DNA of 64,000 nucleotides from Entomortierella parvispora (taxonomy: Eukaryota; Mortierellomycota; Mortierellomycetes; Mortierellales; Mortierellaceae), in the NCBI GenBank assembly GCA_963573315.1, contig OY752143.1, positions 682,001 through 746,000 of the forward strand, written 5' to 3'. Positions 45,634 to 58,409 of the stretch are shown piece after piece; position 1 is the first letter of the stretch; every line of letters begins with the position of its first letter. A program made the position numbers and the translations under genes. The notes beneath the pieces are model-generated. The model was given only the letters and a program-made list of their open reading frames with translations, ran no database searches and had not been told where the DNA came from.

Positions 45634-47319
45634 ATGGCGACCCGCTCCAGGACGCTTCTCTTTCTGCAGTTCCGCAACTCGTACTCGGGCACTCATGCAG
45701 CGACCCTTCGTCAGCAATACAGTCAGCTGCGGCAGCAGGAGCAACTACCGCCCTATGAAAGCAATGAGCGTGTGGGACTAATGGACGGGGCCGAAACAGC
45801 CATTGAAATGATGATGCTCCCACCCAAATGGTAACAGAGAGAGAACTCAGTGTCTCTCATGTGCTCATGCCTTGGTCTCTTGGTTGCTTCTAGAAAATCG
45901 GCTGGGTTACTAACAAGACTATCTTGTATGGACGTTGAAACTCGATAGGGTCGATATTGTAGACGAGGTCGATGAAGAATTGGATAGGATCAAGTCCAAT
46001 GGTAAAGACTACTATTCAATGCCGATATTGCGAGAGGATACTAAGCAGAAGCCACTCCCTGAAATCGTCTTTACTTACAGTGATTTTGTAAACCATCGTA
46101 TAGTTCAAAGACTGGATACCATGCACAAGAAACATCTACTTCCAGGATTCGACGATCGTATTCAGGAAGAAAGAGATATCGAGCGCTTAACGGACGAAAT
46201 CACCCAGGTAAACGAACGGGAACTATTTGTCGATCGCATCTCTAAAAAGAAAAGAGTTTTTTTTTCTAACATGACGGTATGTGAATACTTTTTCCTTAGC
46301 AATTCCATGCCTGTCAAAGGAGGATCAAGCGGATCAACTCGGAAAGCAGGCAGTCAGACTCGAATCAGGAACAGATAATGTCGAGGAACGTCCAGATGAG
46401 CCTCGCGCAAAAAGTGCAGGAAGCTTCCACTCTTTTCCGACAAAAACAAAATACCTACATGCAACGTATGTCCTTTCTTCTGAGAAGGAACGCCCCTGTG
46501 AAGATATCAACGTGGAACAATGTAGAGAGAATAACCCTATTTGCTCTTTTTTTTTGTTTGTCCTACAATGACAGGAATGCGTGGCGTAGAGTTGAGAAAC
46601 AAGGACATCTTTTCGTCAGGAGTGCAACCAATGAACTCGTCAATATCAGACGACTCGGAAGAGAACGTATGCTACCCCTACTCGCCTCGCGCGCACATGG
46701 GCACACAGAGATAAAGAGGCACCCTACTAACTTCGTTGATGTTTCCTTTGAATAGGGGTTTACAAGTGCCCAATTGACTTTTGCAGAACAGTCCAATGCA
46801 TCGGTGACACAGAGGGAACAGGAGATTAATCACATCTCAAGATCAATATTCCAGTTGGCAGACATTTTCAAGGACCTGCAGACGATGGTCATTGATCAAG
46901 GCACACTTTTGGATCGTATCGACTTTAATGTGGAACAGGCCGCTGTACATCTACAGGATGCGGTGTATGAGTTGGATGAGGTACACACACGGAAACATGG
47001 CATACTCGGCTATTGGAAAACGCAAGATGTTGACGTTATTTGCAGGACGACCGACTAAAGCAATCTATGTTGTCTCTTGCTTTTTTATTAGGGAGAGAAA
47101 TACCAAAAGAAAGCCAGGAATCGAAAGATTATACTTTTGCTCATCTTGATCATTGCAGGACTTTTCATTATCCTCATCTTCAAGCCAAAACACCACAGCG
47201 CACCGGCAGCGCCTCCTCTTACTACCGGAGTTCCGCCTCATATCCCCCCACCAGTCCCTTTGGCAAATCAACCCGTCGACGCCGAGGGTATTTCGGGGAT
47301 CCCAAGCCTCGGCATTTGA
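45634..47319 (+). CDS. TLG2: t-SNARE Tlg2 / syntaxin-16
   Basis: Q-SNARE for endosome-to-trans-Golgi fusion. Exons 45634-45830, 45949-46207, 46300-46465, 46575-46666, 46756-46980 and 47092-47319 give 388 residues. The N-terminus TRSRTLLFLQFRNSY matches the Vps45-binding peptide type of Tlg2/Stx16. MMLPPKWVDIVDEVDEEL starts the Habc region. The SNARE helix runs from REQEINHISRSIFQLADIF to AVHLQDAVYELDEGEKY, with the central Gln in VIDQGTLLDRID. The membrane anchor (KIILLLILIIAGLFIILIF) is followed by a Pro-rich lumenal tail of nearly 50 residues, as in yeast Tlg2. It converges with the kinase gene over 257 bp. Confidence 0.95.
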
Positions 47320-47576
47320 TACCAACAACAGAAAGAGAGAGAATAAGGAAAGAAAATGAACAAAAAAAGAAATCGCCCTTCCTCCAATGCGTGGTTTCTG
47401 AAGAAAAAAAAAAAGTTTTTAGAAAGAATCAACGTTTGATTTTTTTTTTGCTGGCATAGACAATCGCTCAAATAATACCCACAAACAACCACATTCTCCG
47501 AAAAAACCCTGTTATGAATGTCAATCAATGCTTTATTAGTGGGTGGATCATTTTATAAATAATACGTCCCAGCTGT

Positions 47577-50500
47577 CTAATGGGACTTCCAAGATTGTTG
47601 TTCCTTTTCAAACTCTAGTTCTTGGATTCTGTCCAGAAGTGCCTTATTCTCGGCCCTCAGAGCTGCCATGGATTGTTCAAGCCGCTTGACCTTCTCGGTT
47701 TGTTCCGTTAGGTGATGTTGCTCCACCAACTGCGATGGGCCATCTGCCGCGGGCTTCGTCTTGGAAACAGTCCTGCGGTGAGTTGGACTAGACCCAGAAG
47801 CCAAAGACTTGGTGCCACGAGAGGAACATTTTTCCGTCGGAGACATCACTGTCGCGGTCTCGGCTAGGATATCCGCAGCAGTAGATTTCTCTCTTCGGAT
47901 GGGGCACTGACATTGAACTTGACAGCCTTCGCACAAGACTCGAGCAAAAGTTCCGCAGGCATTACTGCAATTGTCCAATTTCTCGGCGTTCAAAAGTCCA
48001 AGTCCCAACAAATCCCCATTTGGTTTTCCGCTGGACTTTGGATCATCTCCTTTGCTCTTCCCACTGCCAACAGAAACAGAGGCAGGTGTAGGCGTAGAAG
48101 ATTCATTGAGCGTGGCCGCCGTCACTGGTCCGTCACTAATATCTTCTTTTGGCTTGCGGATCAAATCGAATTCCAAAATCTCGCGTGCACTCGGTCGCAG
48201 TCGTGGATCCTCTGCCATCAGCCAGAGCACGAACGCCGCCTCCTTGGGCCAACGACTGACAAAGTCTGTCGGTAACTCGCCATGACGCAACGTCTTCAGG
48301 ACTGCATGGCGCTCCATCAGGGTCGAGAATGGATGATAAAGCTCGAAAAAGATGATGCCCAGCGAATAAATATCGGCCTTTTGATCGTAGCCAAGATTGG
48401 GTCGTGCCAACTGCTCTGGCGATGCATACTACGAACACGTAACGAAGGAGGACAAAAAAATTACAAGAAATGAGTAAAGCAGCATTTCTAAATCTTTGCC
48501 ATGAACTTCAAGGAATACAAATCGACACTTACTGTCACTGTTCCCACAGCCGTCGTCCTTGTTCTTGATGATCGTGACCCCGTAGTGACTAAAACATATA
48601 CACCGCCATGGATCAGCTGCTGTGCTATAGCAGGAAACATCTCTGGAATTCGCACAAAAGGGTGCGTGTACACAGGCGTTCGAACTTACCAGCAGAACTA
48701 TGCCGTCTAAGCATTGGGGTTGACGACGTGGTTGACAGAGCGCCTGGTGAAGAAGGTGCAGCGCTTGGGCTCTGGGAGCTACTACCGTTCTCAGCATCCA
48801 AGGTAGCACCTCCCTCCATGTCTGTAACCAATCCAAAGTCTCCAATTTTTGGCATCATTGTCTCAATGTTCATAAACAACTCTTCCTGTATTTGTTCCTT
48901 AGTTAATGGAACAGAAGACGAGCAGCTCTCATTCGCCGCAAGCAGGTACGAAGGTGACCTTCCGTTATAAAGCATCGACGTCTCGTCAGAGTTCATCCGC
49001 GACAAAGGAGCAGTCATCGTTCCTGGCGCCATATCCTGATCCATCGCCGTCATCATTTCCTGTCGAATAGATCGCTGATATTCCGTTCCTGCAGGCATGC
49101 CCAAAAAGATGTTGCCTGGCTTTAGATCTCGGTGAATCATGTCTTGGTCATGGATGTAGGCCACTCCTTCCACAATCTCGCGAAAGATGTGTTGGTTTGC
49201 GGCTGGATCCACAAGATCCTTATGACAGGTCTGTTCGTGAGGCGAACCCGGTGTACTGTGAGTGGTCTGATCGTCCCCTGTCGACAAGATTCCAAATCGG
49301 CCCTTCCCAGTCTTGCTCATCTGCCGATTCATCCCTTTGCGGGGTCTCTTGAGAGCTGTTGGGCGTTCATTACGGAATACAAGGTAGTCCTGCAGGGTTG
49401 TCTGGCAAAGTTGCATTTGAATGAATAGAGTCAAGTCTCGAGTGATTAGCTGCCCCGTGCTATTTCGCAGTTTCCGCCGGTCCCTGTCGCCTCTTGCGGA
49501 ACCCATGCCATGCAGTCCTCCGAGTCCACCGCCCGCAAAATTCTTTCTGTCGACATCCCGTACATTTGGATAAGAGAAGGGTTTCAGCTCGTAATTTTCC
49601 TCCTGGAGGAGGTCTTGCGTATGCTCCCCGGATACTGAATGGCCATATCGAGATCCGAGTCCAGAACTGGAATAGGAAGAAGGTAGTGATCTTTGAATTT
49701 CTTCAATGGATGATGACAAGGCAGAAAAAGAGTTGGACAGGCTCTGTCGAGAATGGTCCCGATTCGCCTTGTTGGGCTCTGATGAGTTGTCACGGTCATC
49801 CCATGTCGATCTTCTTCCTTGCATCTCTTGCGAAACCGTTGGTGACAGATGCTTGCGTCTAGGAGAGGCTCCAGGAATGGCGCGACTGGTCAGCGTGGAC
49901 GAGGCAGAGTGGGTTCTTTCCATGTCTTCGCTCTGCAACTGTCGTCCATCCACTTTGTCAGCATTGTCCGCTTCATGGTGAGATATATATCCTCCCTGTG
50001 AGTGATCAAAACTGATGTCGTTGCTATCATCCTCGTCCTCGTCCTCGTCCTCGCCAAAAACAATCCCCATGGACAAATCTTCGGGATGCTCGGCGTGTTG
50101 TTCAGCGTGCGGGCTAAAATAATCGACGCTCCTCCGCCTGGCTCGGTTCAACACTGAACTATCCTCTTGGACGCTAATAGTGTTGGTGTACTCGTCCTCG
50201 TCCCCATACTCATCGTCGTCATATTCGTCGTCATAATCTCCTTGAGATTCTAGATTGCCTCCGCCTTGGCCATATAGCTCGCGTTTCGACACTGGATAAT
50301 CCGCGTGCTCCAACCAGGATGAGTAATACCGAATAACGTTCTTGTGATCCAGTCGTGCCAGGAATTTGATCTCTCGGAAGATCTTTTCGTACCGAACCTT
50401 GACTCCACCACGTAATCTGATCTTCTTGATAGCATACTCGATACCATCCAGTTTATTCCTTGCCTTGAAGACACAAGCAAATCCGCCTTTGCCTAACTTG

Positions 50501-52140
50501 CTGATCTCTGTAAAATCGTGCTTATATCGTGTTGGATCGTTGTCAAACATATCCCCAAATGAAAGCGTTCTCATCATAGCGGAGGGAGGTGGGAATGAAG
50601 CCGTGGTCGGACCAGGTGTATGGAGAAAGGATGATGGACCTGAAAGCGAGTCTGTAAAACTGTGGCTTTGCTCCTTTGATGTCATATTCGATCCTCGTCC
50701 ACCTTTACCACCGTCATCTTGATTATCAGTTGGTGTCGAGGGCGGCGCCATGATCCTCCTGCTGTCCATGATCATCTGCTCCTGTTTGATGGAAGTCAGC
50801 GCTGACAATACCAAAGACCTGAAAGCACGCTGGTACGAAGAACGTACTGCGCTCATCTCCTCCAGGTACTCTTCATCAATGATTCCCATGTTACTCAGTG
50901 TTTTGCAGATGACTATTAGTAGACATCATAAAAGCAAAAAAAGAGAAAATAGGTCAGGTTGGTATATATTTATCTGGTAATACTAATACTCCAGATTTCA
51001 AAGAGTTCATCATACCATAAAATAATTTGCGGTTCCTTTCAGGGCTTTGATCATACAAGAGGCAAAAGTTGTCCAAGAGCGAGACCAGGAGCAGTTTCCC
51101 CTGTCTTCTTTTACTCTCCAAGATGCGCTCCTGATCCCGTTTCCTGCTCTTGGGAACAACTTGATACGTATGATCATCCAGTCCCAGTTGGTCCGATTCT
51201 GAGAGAAAGTGGTCGGTTTGTATCAGAGATGAGTTGAGTTGTACAAAGAAAATAAAAACGAAACCGAATTCGATTGATCTATTATGAACTTACCATCAAA
51301 CTCGTTCACGCCGGCGAAAATCTGAAAGCGTTCGGCTGCTTCACCGTACCCTTCGACTCCTGCAGATGCCTCTGCACTGTCGTCATCATCGAACCCCATC
51401 GGAGTCAGAAGGTATCTTCCAAGGACATTGTTTCTAGGACTGGCAGTGCGCTCTGAATCGTCATTTTCGTCGTCTTCGTCATCATCGTCGTCGCTGTCAC
51501 TATCCTCCTCTTCTTCTGAGGAAACGACTTCGCTGTCCTGGTTGAACATGTCGGCAGCATCCATACGGTTCTTCTCCTCAGTATTCTCAGTCAAGTCAGA
51601 TTCCTCCTCCTCTTCTTCTTCTTCTGAACCTCCCTGACCCTGAAAAGCAAAACGTCGATATGAACTGGTCATAGTTTCCAGTCCAGCTTGCATCCCCGCA
51701 GAAAGGTGGCTGAGGTCTATGTTGGATCCACCCGACAAAATGCTCGTCAGACCACTGTCAAAGTTGTACGACTCTGATTCTGAGAACAGGATGTCATGGT
51801 GCTCCCCATCGAATCCTTGACTGTGCTCATAGTCTGATTCCGAGTCCGAATGTAGCGTCATGACGGTGGTGTTACGGGTCAACCTGCGTCCTGTTCGATC
51901 CGGCATGGCGATCTGGCTTGACGATCCGAAAGAATCCAGTGCCCTCGGCCCTAGATGACGATTCGCATTCAAGGGTGATCCAGGTGAACTGATTCGAGTA
52001 ACTGGGTTCGTAGCAGTGGTGGTGGTCGTGGTGGTGGTGATGTTGTTGTTGTTGTTGTAGTTAGCAGTACGAGGGGACCAAGGCGCGGATCGACCAGGGG
52101 AACGTTTCTCGGGTGCATGATTGGCCATCCCTTTCAGCAT
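47577..52140 (-). CDS. EIF2AK1: HRI-like eIF2-alpha kinase
   Basis: Predicted stress kinase phosphorylating eIF2-alpha to slow translation. Exons 52140-51294, 51198-51016, 50912-48690, 48588-48533 and 48428-47577 give 1386 residues. The first 280 residues are acidic and Ser-rich. Residues about 305-375 resemble the HRI N-terminal domain (LLLVSLLDNFCLLYDQSPER, then KTLSNMGIIDEEYL). The kinase starts near 476 (LGKGGFACVFKARNKL, AIKKI). An insert of roughly 270 residues separates the N-lobe from LFIQMQLCQTTLQDYL. IHRDLKPGNIF and KIGDFGLV follow. The activation-segment end (RTRTTAVGTVTYASPEQL) is assembled across two small introns and matches HRI's. A C-terminal coiled coil closes the protein. 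Heme control is known for animal HRI and only inferred here. Confidence 0.92.
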
Positions 52141-53266
52141 GCTTTATGCGTAAAGATTTTTTTTTTGTGTATGTCAAAATAATCTGCATAGATAGACAGA
52201 CAGACGGAAGAATCAAGGAGGACGTTAGACAAATGTTTATCGGGCGATCTTTTCGGTGGCTGTGCGCGTGCACTGTAGAGGATCTACCGAGCGGGTTTAT
52301 CGCGTGTTGGGAGGAGGACGTAAGGTTCATGCTCCCCTCTGCCGTTCTCCCATTGCGGTAGATCCATCCCAAGGCTCTGAACGAGGGAGACAGACAGGGA
52401 CAAGAGCATCATGACCAAGCCTGCATTGCTAAAGGCAAGCGGGTCCCAAAGCCCAGTCCCTTCTCCGAGCCTTTTACAGCTAACCGACAGGCCAAGGCTG
52501 CACCACGTCACTCCGGATCGGCAACGGAAGGGAAAATCGAACACGATGGAAAGGAAAGGAAGAATGTTGAAGCGTTCTGTACCTGTTTCGAGGGAGTGAG
52601 TGTGGGCAGGAGGGCAGCGAAGCAGAAGAGCATGCGACGGCAGACCACGCGCACTGCAGCTGTCTAGAGAAAGGGGATCAGGCGGTATGCTCCATCCAGA
52701 GCGTAGGAGTGTGTCGGCGTGGTGTTGGTTTGCACAGTTCAAGAAGAGAACAAATAACGAATGAGCAGCCACAGCGTCGAATGGGAGTGCCAGACAGAGG
52801 ACGGAGGGGGAGGGGATGAGAGGAGCGAGGGGAGACAGTAGAGAATGGGAATGTAGTAAGACGGGAGGTTAGGGGAAGCAAGGAAGAAAAGGTAGAGCGG
52901 AAGGGAGGTGGTCAAAGAAGGGCGAGAGGGGAGGAAAGGAATGAGTCCATGCGATGCATGCTGAGTGAGTGAATGGGCGCACAAAAGGTGTGCAAGGCAA
53001 GACACACAACGAGTCAGACCGGCGCTCATTGGGCGGCACGTGGCTTTATTTTTATTTTTATTCCTGCATTTATTAAATTTTAATATGATTTTCTTCGACG
53101 CGTGTTTGTTTGTTCATTTTTGTTTTGTCCAACTCGTTCTCCCTCTCTCTTGTCTGCCTGCCTTCTTGCTGCAGCATCCATCCATCCATCCATTCATTCA
53201 TTCATTTCCTTCTGTGTGCGTATCCATCGTCTCGTCTTCATTGCTAGTCCACCAGAATATCCAGCC
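52141..53266. promoter_or_regulatory. Divergent spacer kinase / PIF1
   Basis: About 1.1 kb between divergent starts: purine-rich on the plus strand at 52780-52940, C/T-rich with a short CATC/CATT repeat near 53174-53205. I see no gene; short ORFs do not resemble proteins. Confidence 0.5.
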
Positions 53267-56200
53267 ATGCCGCCAAAAAAGAAAGTCAAAGAGTCCATTC
53301 AGACAAAACTGAACTTCAAGCCGATCTCGTCGTCGACACCATTGTTCTCGGTCGACACCTCGGAGACCGTTCGATCTTACAGGGCCATCGTCAGCAGCAG
53401 AGACTCTACCATACGGACCCCGACCATTACACCCTCGTCCATTCATACCGTCGTACCCTCCCCATTCAAAGAAAATGCTGCTCCTGGTTCATTTGACTCG
53501 ACAACAGACAGAAACAAATTTGGTGGCAACAGCTCTCTCAACCCCGTCAGGATCGACACCAGTGTGTCTATCATACAGGAGCCATCCTCTCCAATGTCGA
53601 GAATCTCCATTGAATCGCCACAAGACTTCAGGCCTGCAGCTGGTACATACAAGTGACCTGAACTGACTAAGCGGCCATACTGCTGTTTATGATGATGCTA
53701 ACCAAAAAACAACCCTCATTTACGCCGTAACAATTTGTGTGGCGCAAACACCAGAACGTGGACAGTCAGATAGAATTACCATTTTAACAAGGACATTGGA
53801 GCTGGATACAAACGAAACAGTGACGCAGAACAACAACAGGAAGCGGAAAGAGAGGGATGGTGAAGTGTCACAACAGGACGCACAAGACTCTGTGAACCTG
53901 GATAGTGACTCTGACGACGATCTACTCGTTATGCCAGATGTGACCTCGGCCGTGGCGCCTAAACCCCTGGTCAAGACCAGCCTGCCACTCTCGACTCACA
54001 AGCCAATATCACTTTTGGACCAAATGGCAACACCTAAGGGAACACAGCCGATACCACGGGCGACTGGGACGCTCTCTCGTGCAAGCTCATCATCGTCGCT
54101 GAATGGCCGGAGTGTGGACAGATCAATTCTCATTTCAGACGATGGCTTCACCTCCGCGGCGAGCTTGGACGGAAGAATGCAGAGTCGCTATGGCAGCTCA
54201 GAACCTGAGATAACTCCGCCGCTCCTTAGCGGTTCTCAGCCATCGCGGTCCCAACCCACTCAGCCCTACAGCAGTCTTCAGTCCAAGGTCAAAAGCTATA
54301 GTCAAAAGAGATCGGGAGACTTTGCGAGCGCTAGCTCTCTGGGATTGACTTCAACAACAGGAACCGCAACAAAACGGACTTTGCCCTCGACCATCTCGCG
54401 ATATCAACCACCCCCTGTCCTTCCTCCGCCGTATTCTCGTGGAACTGCGTCTGCCCCATTGTCATTGGCAACATCATTCTCTAATGCACAGCAAAAGACA
54501 CAGGCCAGATCGAGGTCGTCGTCTCCCACAAACAGTAGCTCGGGTGCAAAGGTCAACTACCCTGCCAACATGACTCGTGATGGAATGGTCTTATCGGAAG
54601 AGCAGCAGCATGTACTTGAGCAAGTGGTCCTGTATCAGAGAAGCTTGTTCTTTACTGGGTCTGCTGGAACTGGAAAATCAGTGCTACTTAGAGAACTTAT
54701 CGTCCAGCTTCGTAAAAAGTACAACAACAAGGCCAAGAATGAATACAGGGAACCCAGCAATGACGCTGTTGCAGTCTGCGCCTCCACTGGTATCGCAGCT
54801 TGCAACATTGGAGGGTGCACGCTACACTCGTTCGCAGGTGTGGGCCTTGGACAGGAAGCCCTTCCCGCGCTGATGGCCAAAGTTCGAAAGAACGCGACGA
54901 CAGTACGACGGTGGCAAGAAACAAAGGTCCTCATCGTTGATGAGGTGTCCATGATAGACGCCGAATTTCTTGACAAACTTGAGGCTGTTGCGCGAGCTGT
55001 AAGAAAGGACACTCGACCTTGGGGTGGGATGCAAATTGTTCTGGTTGGGGACTTTTTTCAATTGCCTCCAGTGAACAAAGGCGGTAACGTCAAGTTTTGT
55101 TTTGAGGGCGAATCCTGGAAGCGGACTATTACCTCGACTATACAGCTTCGGCAAGTTTTTAGACAGAAGGATCAGTGTAAGTTAAAAGCTGAACAAATGA
55201 GTTTGCTCACAACGGATGAAATCATCCCCTAATATCGTCTTGCACTAATAGCCTTTGCGGATATGCTTAATGAGATGCGTCTTGGCATGATGACACCTGG
55301 AACTATTTCGCAGTTCAAGAACCTCACACGTGAGCTCAAAGACATTGACGGTCTTCGACCAACTGAGTTGTAAGTATGCAGTGGCCACCCTTTTCTCTCT
55401 TTTGTAAGCTTCCCTGCTAACTTTTTTTGTCTTGGTAGATTCCCTATGCGAAACCAAGTGGAAGAGGCTAACAACCGCATGCTGGTGAGCCTACCCGGTA
55501 AAACTATGGTATTCCATGCTCGCGATCGGGGACCCATGAAAGAAAAGATGGAACAAAACTGTTTAGCACCGACTGTCCTTCAGCTGAAGGTGAATTCGCA
55601 GGTAATGCTGCTTCGAAATCAATCCGGAGGCGCAGGTGGTCTTGTTAACGGCAGCTTGGGGGTGCTAGTTGGATTTGTGAACAGGCCAGCCGACAATGAA
55701 AACTCGGGCTCCACAGGGGAAAAGAACGCTGCTTTGAATACTCCTGGGGAGGAACTACCTCTAGTCAAATTCACGTTGGAAGATGGAAAGACTCGCGAAA
55801 TGGTCGTCGGGCGTGAAGAATGGAAAATTGAGTTGCCCAATGGCACTCTACAAGGAGCCCGTGTGCAAATTCCGCTGAGTCTTGCCTGGTCCCTTAGTAT
55901 TCACAAGTCTCAGGGACAGACCCTTCCAAAAGTCAAAGTTGACTTGGCAAGGGTATTTGAGAAAGGTACGGGAGACTGCGATGCTGATATTGCTTCCTAC
56001 TGTTTGGCGAGCACAGTATTAACTCACGGCTAAATTGTCGATTTGATGGTGTATATGTACAGGTCAAGCATACGTCGCGCTGTCGCGAGCTACGTCATTG
56101 GAGGGACTCCAAGTGTTGAACTTTGATCCCCGGAAGGTGATGGTGCACCCAAAGGTGACCGAATTTTATAACAGTCTTCAAGTCTACGACGGAGTGGGTA

Positions 56201-56364
56201 GCAGTAGGACCATCGAGGGCAATACCGCACCAGACAAGGCCGCCGAACCTGAGCCGAACCTTTGGCGAACATCCAGTGCCATAGTGTCCACTGCATCACA
56301 CTCGATAACATCGTCCACCCCAGGTCGGGCCTCTGTGCAGATCTCCAAATCATTCTATAAATGA
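53267..56364 (+). CDS. PIF1: Pif1-family DNA helicase
   Basis: A 5'-to-3' superfamily 1B helicase for telomere, replication-fork and mitochondrial DNA maintenance. Exons 53267-53642, 53755-55176, 55252-55369, 55439-55965 and 56063-56364 give 914 residues. The first 420 residues are Ser/Pro-rich disorder; near the start, PPKKKVK is a nuclear-signal-like cluster and IQTKLNF resembles a PCNA-binding box. Helicase motifs: Walker [15 protein letters not shown] (about 426), [20 protein letters not shown], Walker [12 protein letters not shown] (about 517), [31 protein letters not shown] (across an intron), [16 protein letters not shown] and [15 protein letters not shown]. This motif set is diagnostic of Pif1. 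Confidence 0.96.
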
Positions 56365-57488
56365 GTCTCGTTATCTCTGTCAATAGCTTTTGTTGCCTTT
56401 GGTTTGTCAAGCGCGTAAAAAGGGGTAAACTGTTGATTGGATGGAAAGCCCTTTAGAATGATTCGACTTGTACTCAATCCACAATGTGGATCCTTGGCTA
56501 AGGATGGTCCCGCGAATTAAATGAGTTGTGTTTCTGCCATGGTCAGATCACGATGCTTTAGTCTTGAATGGGGACTTCTTTGTCAACGGAATCGAACCAA
56601 AATCTAGCAGATTGACCTGATCCTAAGCTGAAAAGTAAAATCTCGCCCCGATTGTCTGAATGTCTTTATCTTCTGGAGGTCGTTTACTGATAGCACCGTT
56701 ATGACGAAGGGCAGAATAACAAAAAATTCAAGCTTTCACCTCTTTCAATAAGAAAGGAGGGTCTGTGTACTTTTAGGACAGAGGAAATAATGGAATCAAG
56801 GCCATGTTGGACAAGAGATGGTGCTCACAAGCGTTGGCTCGGACAGCAGCATCTTGTGTTTGTCCTTTTTTCTTTGGCCCACTGAAGACACGACTCTCCA
56901 GGAAAAGCGACCTCCCCTTTTTCGTTTGAGCGGCCCGGAAGAGAACAATCGCTCGCACACCATCCTGCAGGGTACATGTTCAAAGGAAAAGACTTCTTGC
57001 GCATCCATCCATCCATTCAGTCAGTCAGTCAGTCAGTCAGTCAGTCAGGACCTTTTCCTACTCAACCCTGACGCACACAGCGAGACACAGAGGCGAGACG
57101 TGTGTTTTTGAGCTGTCGTGCATGACATCGGACCCGCCCTCTCTTCCCGCACGAGCGCAGATTGCTACATTGAAAAAGACTGGCAAACAGCGGTGATCGT
57201 TGGACGATCGTCTCTTTTCCTCTCTTTTTTATTCGTTTTAAGAACATTGATCTCCTCCCACCACACACCAGTCCATTAAGTGCCCGGGCACATACACGGT
57301 GTCTTCTCTCCCTCTCTCGTGTATTAGAAGTCTTAGCTTTGCTTTCAAAGACTTGCCCTCTGTGGTCAGCCTGACCCAACTTTGAGCACCCAGAGAGCAC
57401 CCTGCAAAGCAAGACTCTACTCTTTGTTCTCGTCGTCGCAGTTCCGCTTCCAGGGTCAACAACCTTAACCAAGCATCGTCCCCCAATC
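56365..57488. other. Gene-poor spacer
   Basis: About 1.1 kb with no supported gene: PIF1 3' UTR, A/T-rich sequence, then C/T-rich sequence. Contains a tetranucleotide repeat listed separately. Confidence 0.5.
57017..57048 (+). repeat. Tetranucleotide repeat (TCAG)x8
   Basis: Eight perfect TCAG units, preceded by an ATCC repeat. Confidence 0.95.
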
Positions 57489-58409
57489 ATGAACAACGGT
57501 GGTATGAAGGATGAGAATGATGAAGAAGGGGATGAGAGGGGAAATAAATGGACCCCTGGAGAAGAAAGACAAAACGAGCGAAGAGAGAAGGGAGGAGGAA
57601 GAGGCCAAGGAGGACAGCGTCAGTCTTCATCCACATTGGCCAACAGCGAAATCAACAAAAATCCAGACACCAATGCAAGTCTTACCCACGGCAGCTTGGA
57701 AGAATTTGCATCAAGTGAGTTTGTCTCCTCCTCTGCCAACGGTCGCTCACGTTCGTGTGTTGGCTGTGCCACAACGGTCTCAGCAAACCCCTTCAGCCTG
57801 GCTGGAGAAGGGGACAATAACCCTTCAAATGCAGAAGAGGGCGAAAATAACCCTGAATTTCGCACAGGCCCAGGTACGGGAACAGGTACGAGCACGGTCG
57901 CAGGCGCAGGCACAAGAACACGATTGTCAGCGCAGCGCCTGATTCAACATGGACAGCAACAGATGTTGACGCAACATCATCATTGTTGCCAGCCGCAAGT
58001 CGATCATGGCCAACACTGCCTCCATCGTCAGCAACAGCCTGCACAGGAAGAACAGGGGCACCAAACCCAAGATCGGGGCAAACTTGAATTCCTGTTTCGG
58101 CGTTTCAATCTTCGCCTGCGGCACGGACGACGCGGGAGAGGGGACGCGCTCGAGGGCCAGTCTGACGCGTCACGGCCGAGTTGTATGAAGGTCAGGCTTC
58201 TGAGGGGTTGTCAGAGAAGGGGGAGGAGGGGGAGAGGCGATGACAGGTCGGCTCACAAGATCCGGCTGGTCCAGAATGAAGACCACGGGGGTCGATCCCG
58301 TCGGTGTGCTCCTTCCAATGTCAGGACTGTTGTCGTCAGGGGCAAAAGTGCTGTTGTGCTGAAGGACAACGTTCACCGTGTTGAACATGACGCAAAGGTC
58401 AGTCAATGA
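57489..58409 (+). CDS. Hypothetical low-complexity ORF, doubtful
   Basis: An ATG-initiated frame of 306 codons without an intron. It is Glu/Arg-rich at the start, then Ser/Asn/Gly-rich with a Gly-Thr repeat (GPGTGTGTSTVAGAGT). After about residue 145 it becomes Gln/His/Arg-rich in a way typical of an out-of-frame reading. An alternative frame there reads Ser/Ala/Thr/Pro-rich sequence, so the true structure may be spliced differently or noncoding. I do not recognise it. No domain, signal peptide or neighbour context supports a function. Confidence 0.25.
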   Translation: MNNGGMKDENDEEGDERGNKWTPGEERQNERREKGGGRGQGGQRQSSSTLANSEINKNPDTNASLTHGSLEEFASSEFVSSSANGRSRSCVGCATTVSANPFSLAGEGDNNPSNAEEGENNPEFRTGPGTGTGTSTVAGAGTRTRLSAQRLIQHGQQQMLTQHHHCCQPQVDHGQHCLHRQQQPAQEEQGHQTQDRGKLEFLFRRFNLRLRHGRRGRGDALEGQSDASRPSCMKVRLLRGCQRRGRRGRGDDRSAHKIRLVQNEDHGGRSRRCAPSNVRTVVVRGKSAVVLKDNVHRVEHDAKVSQ

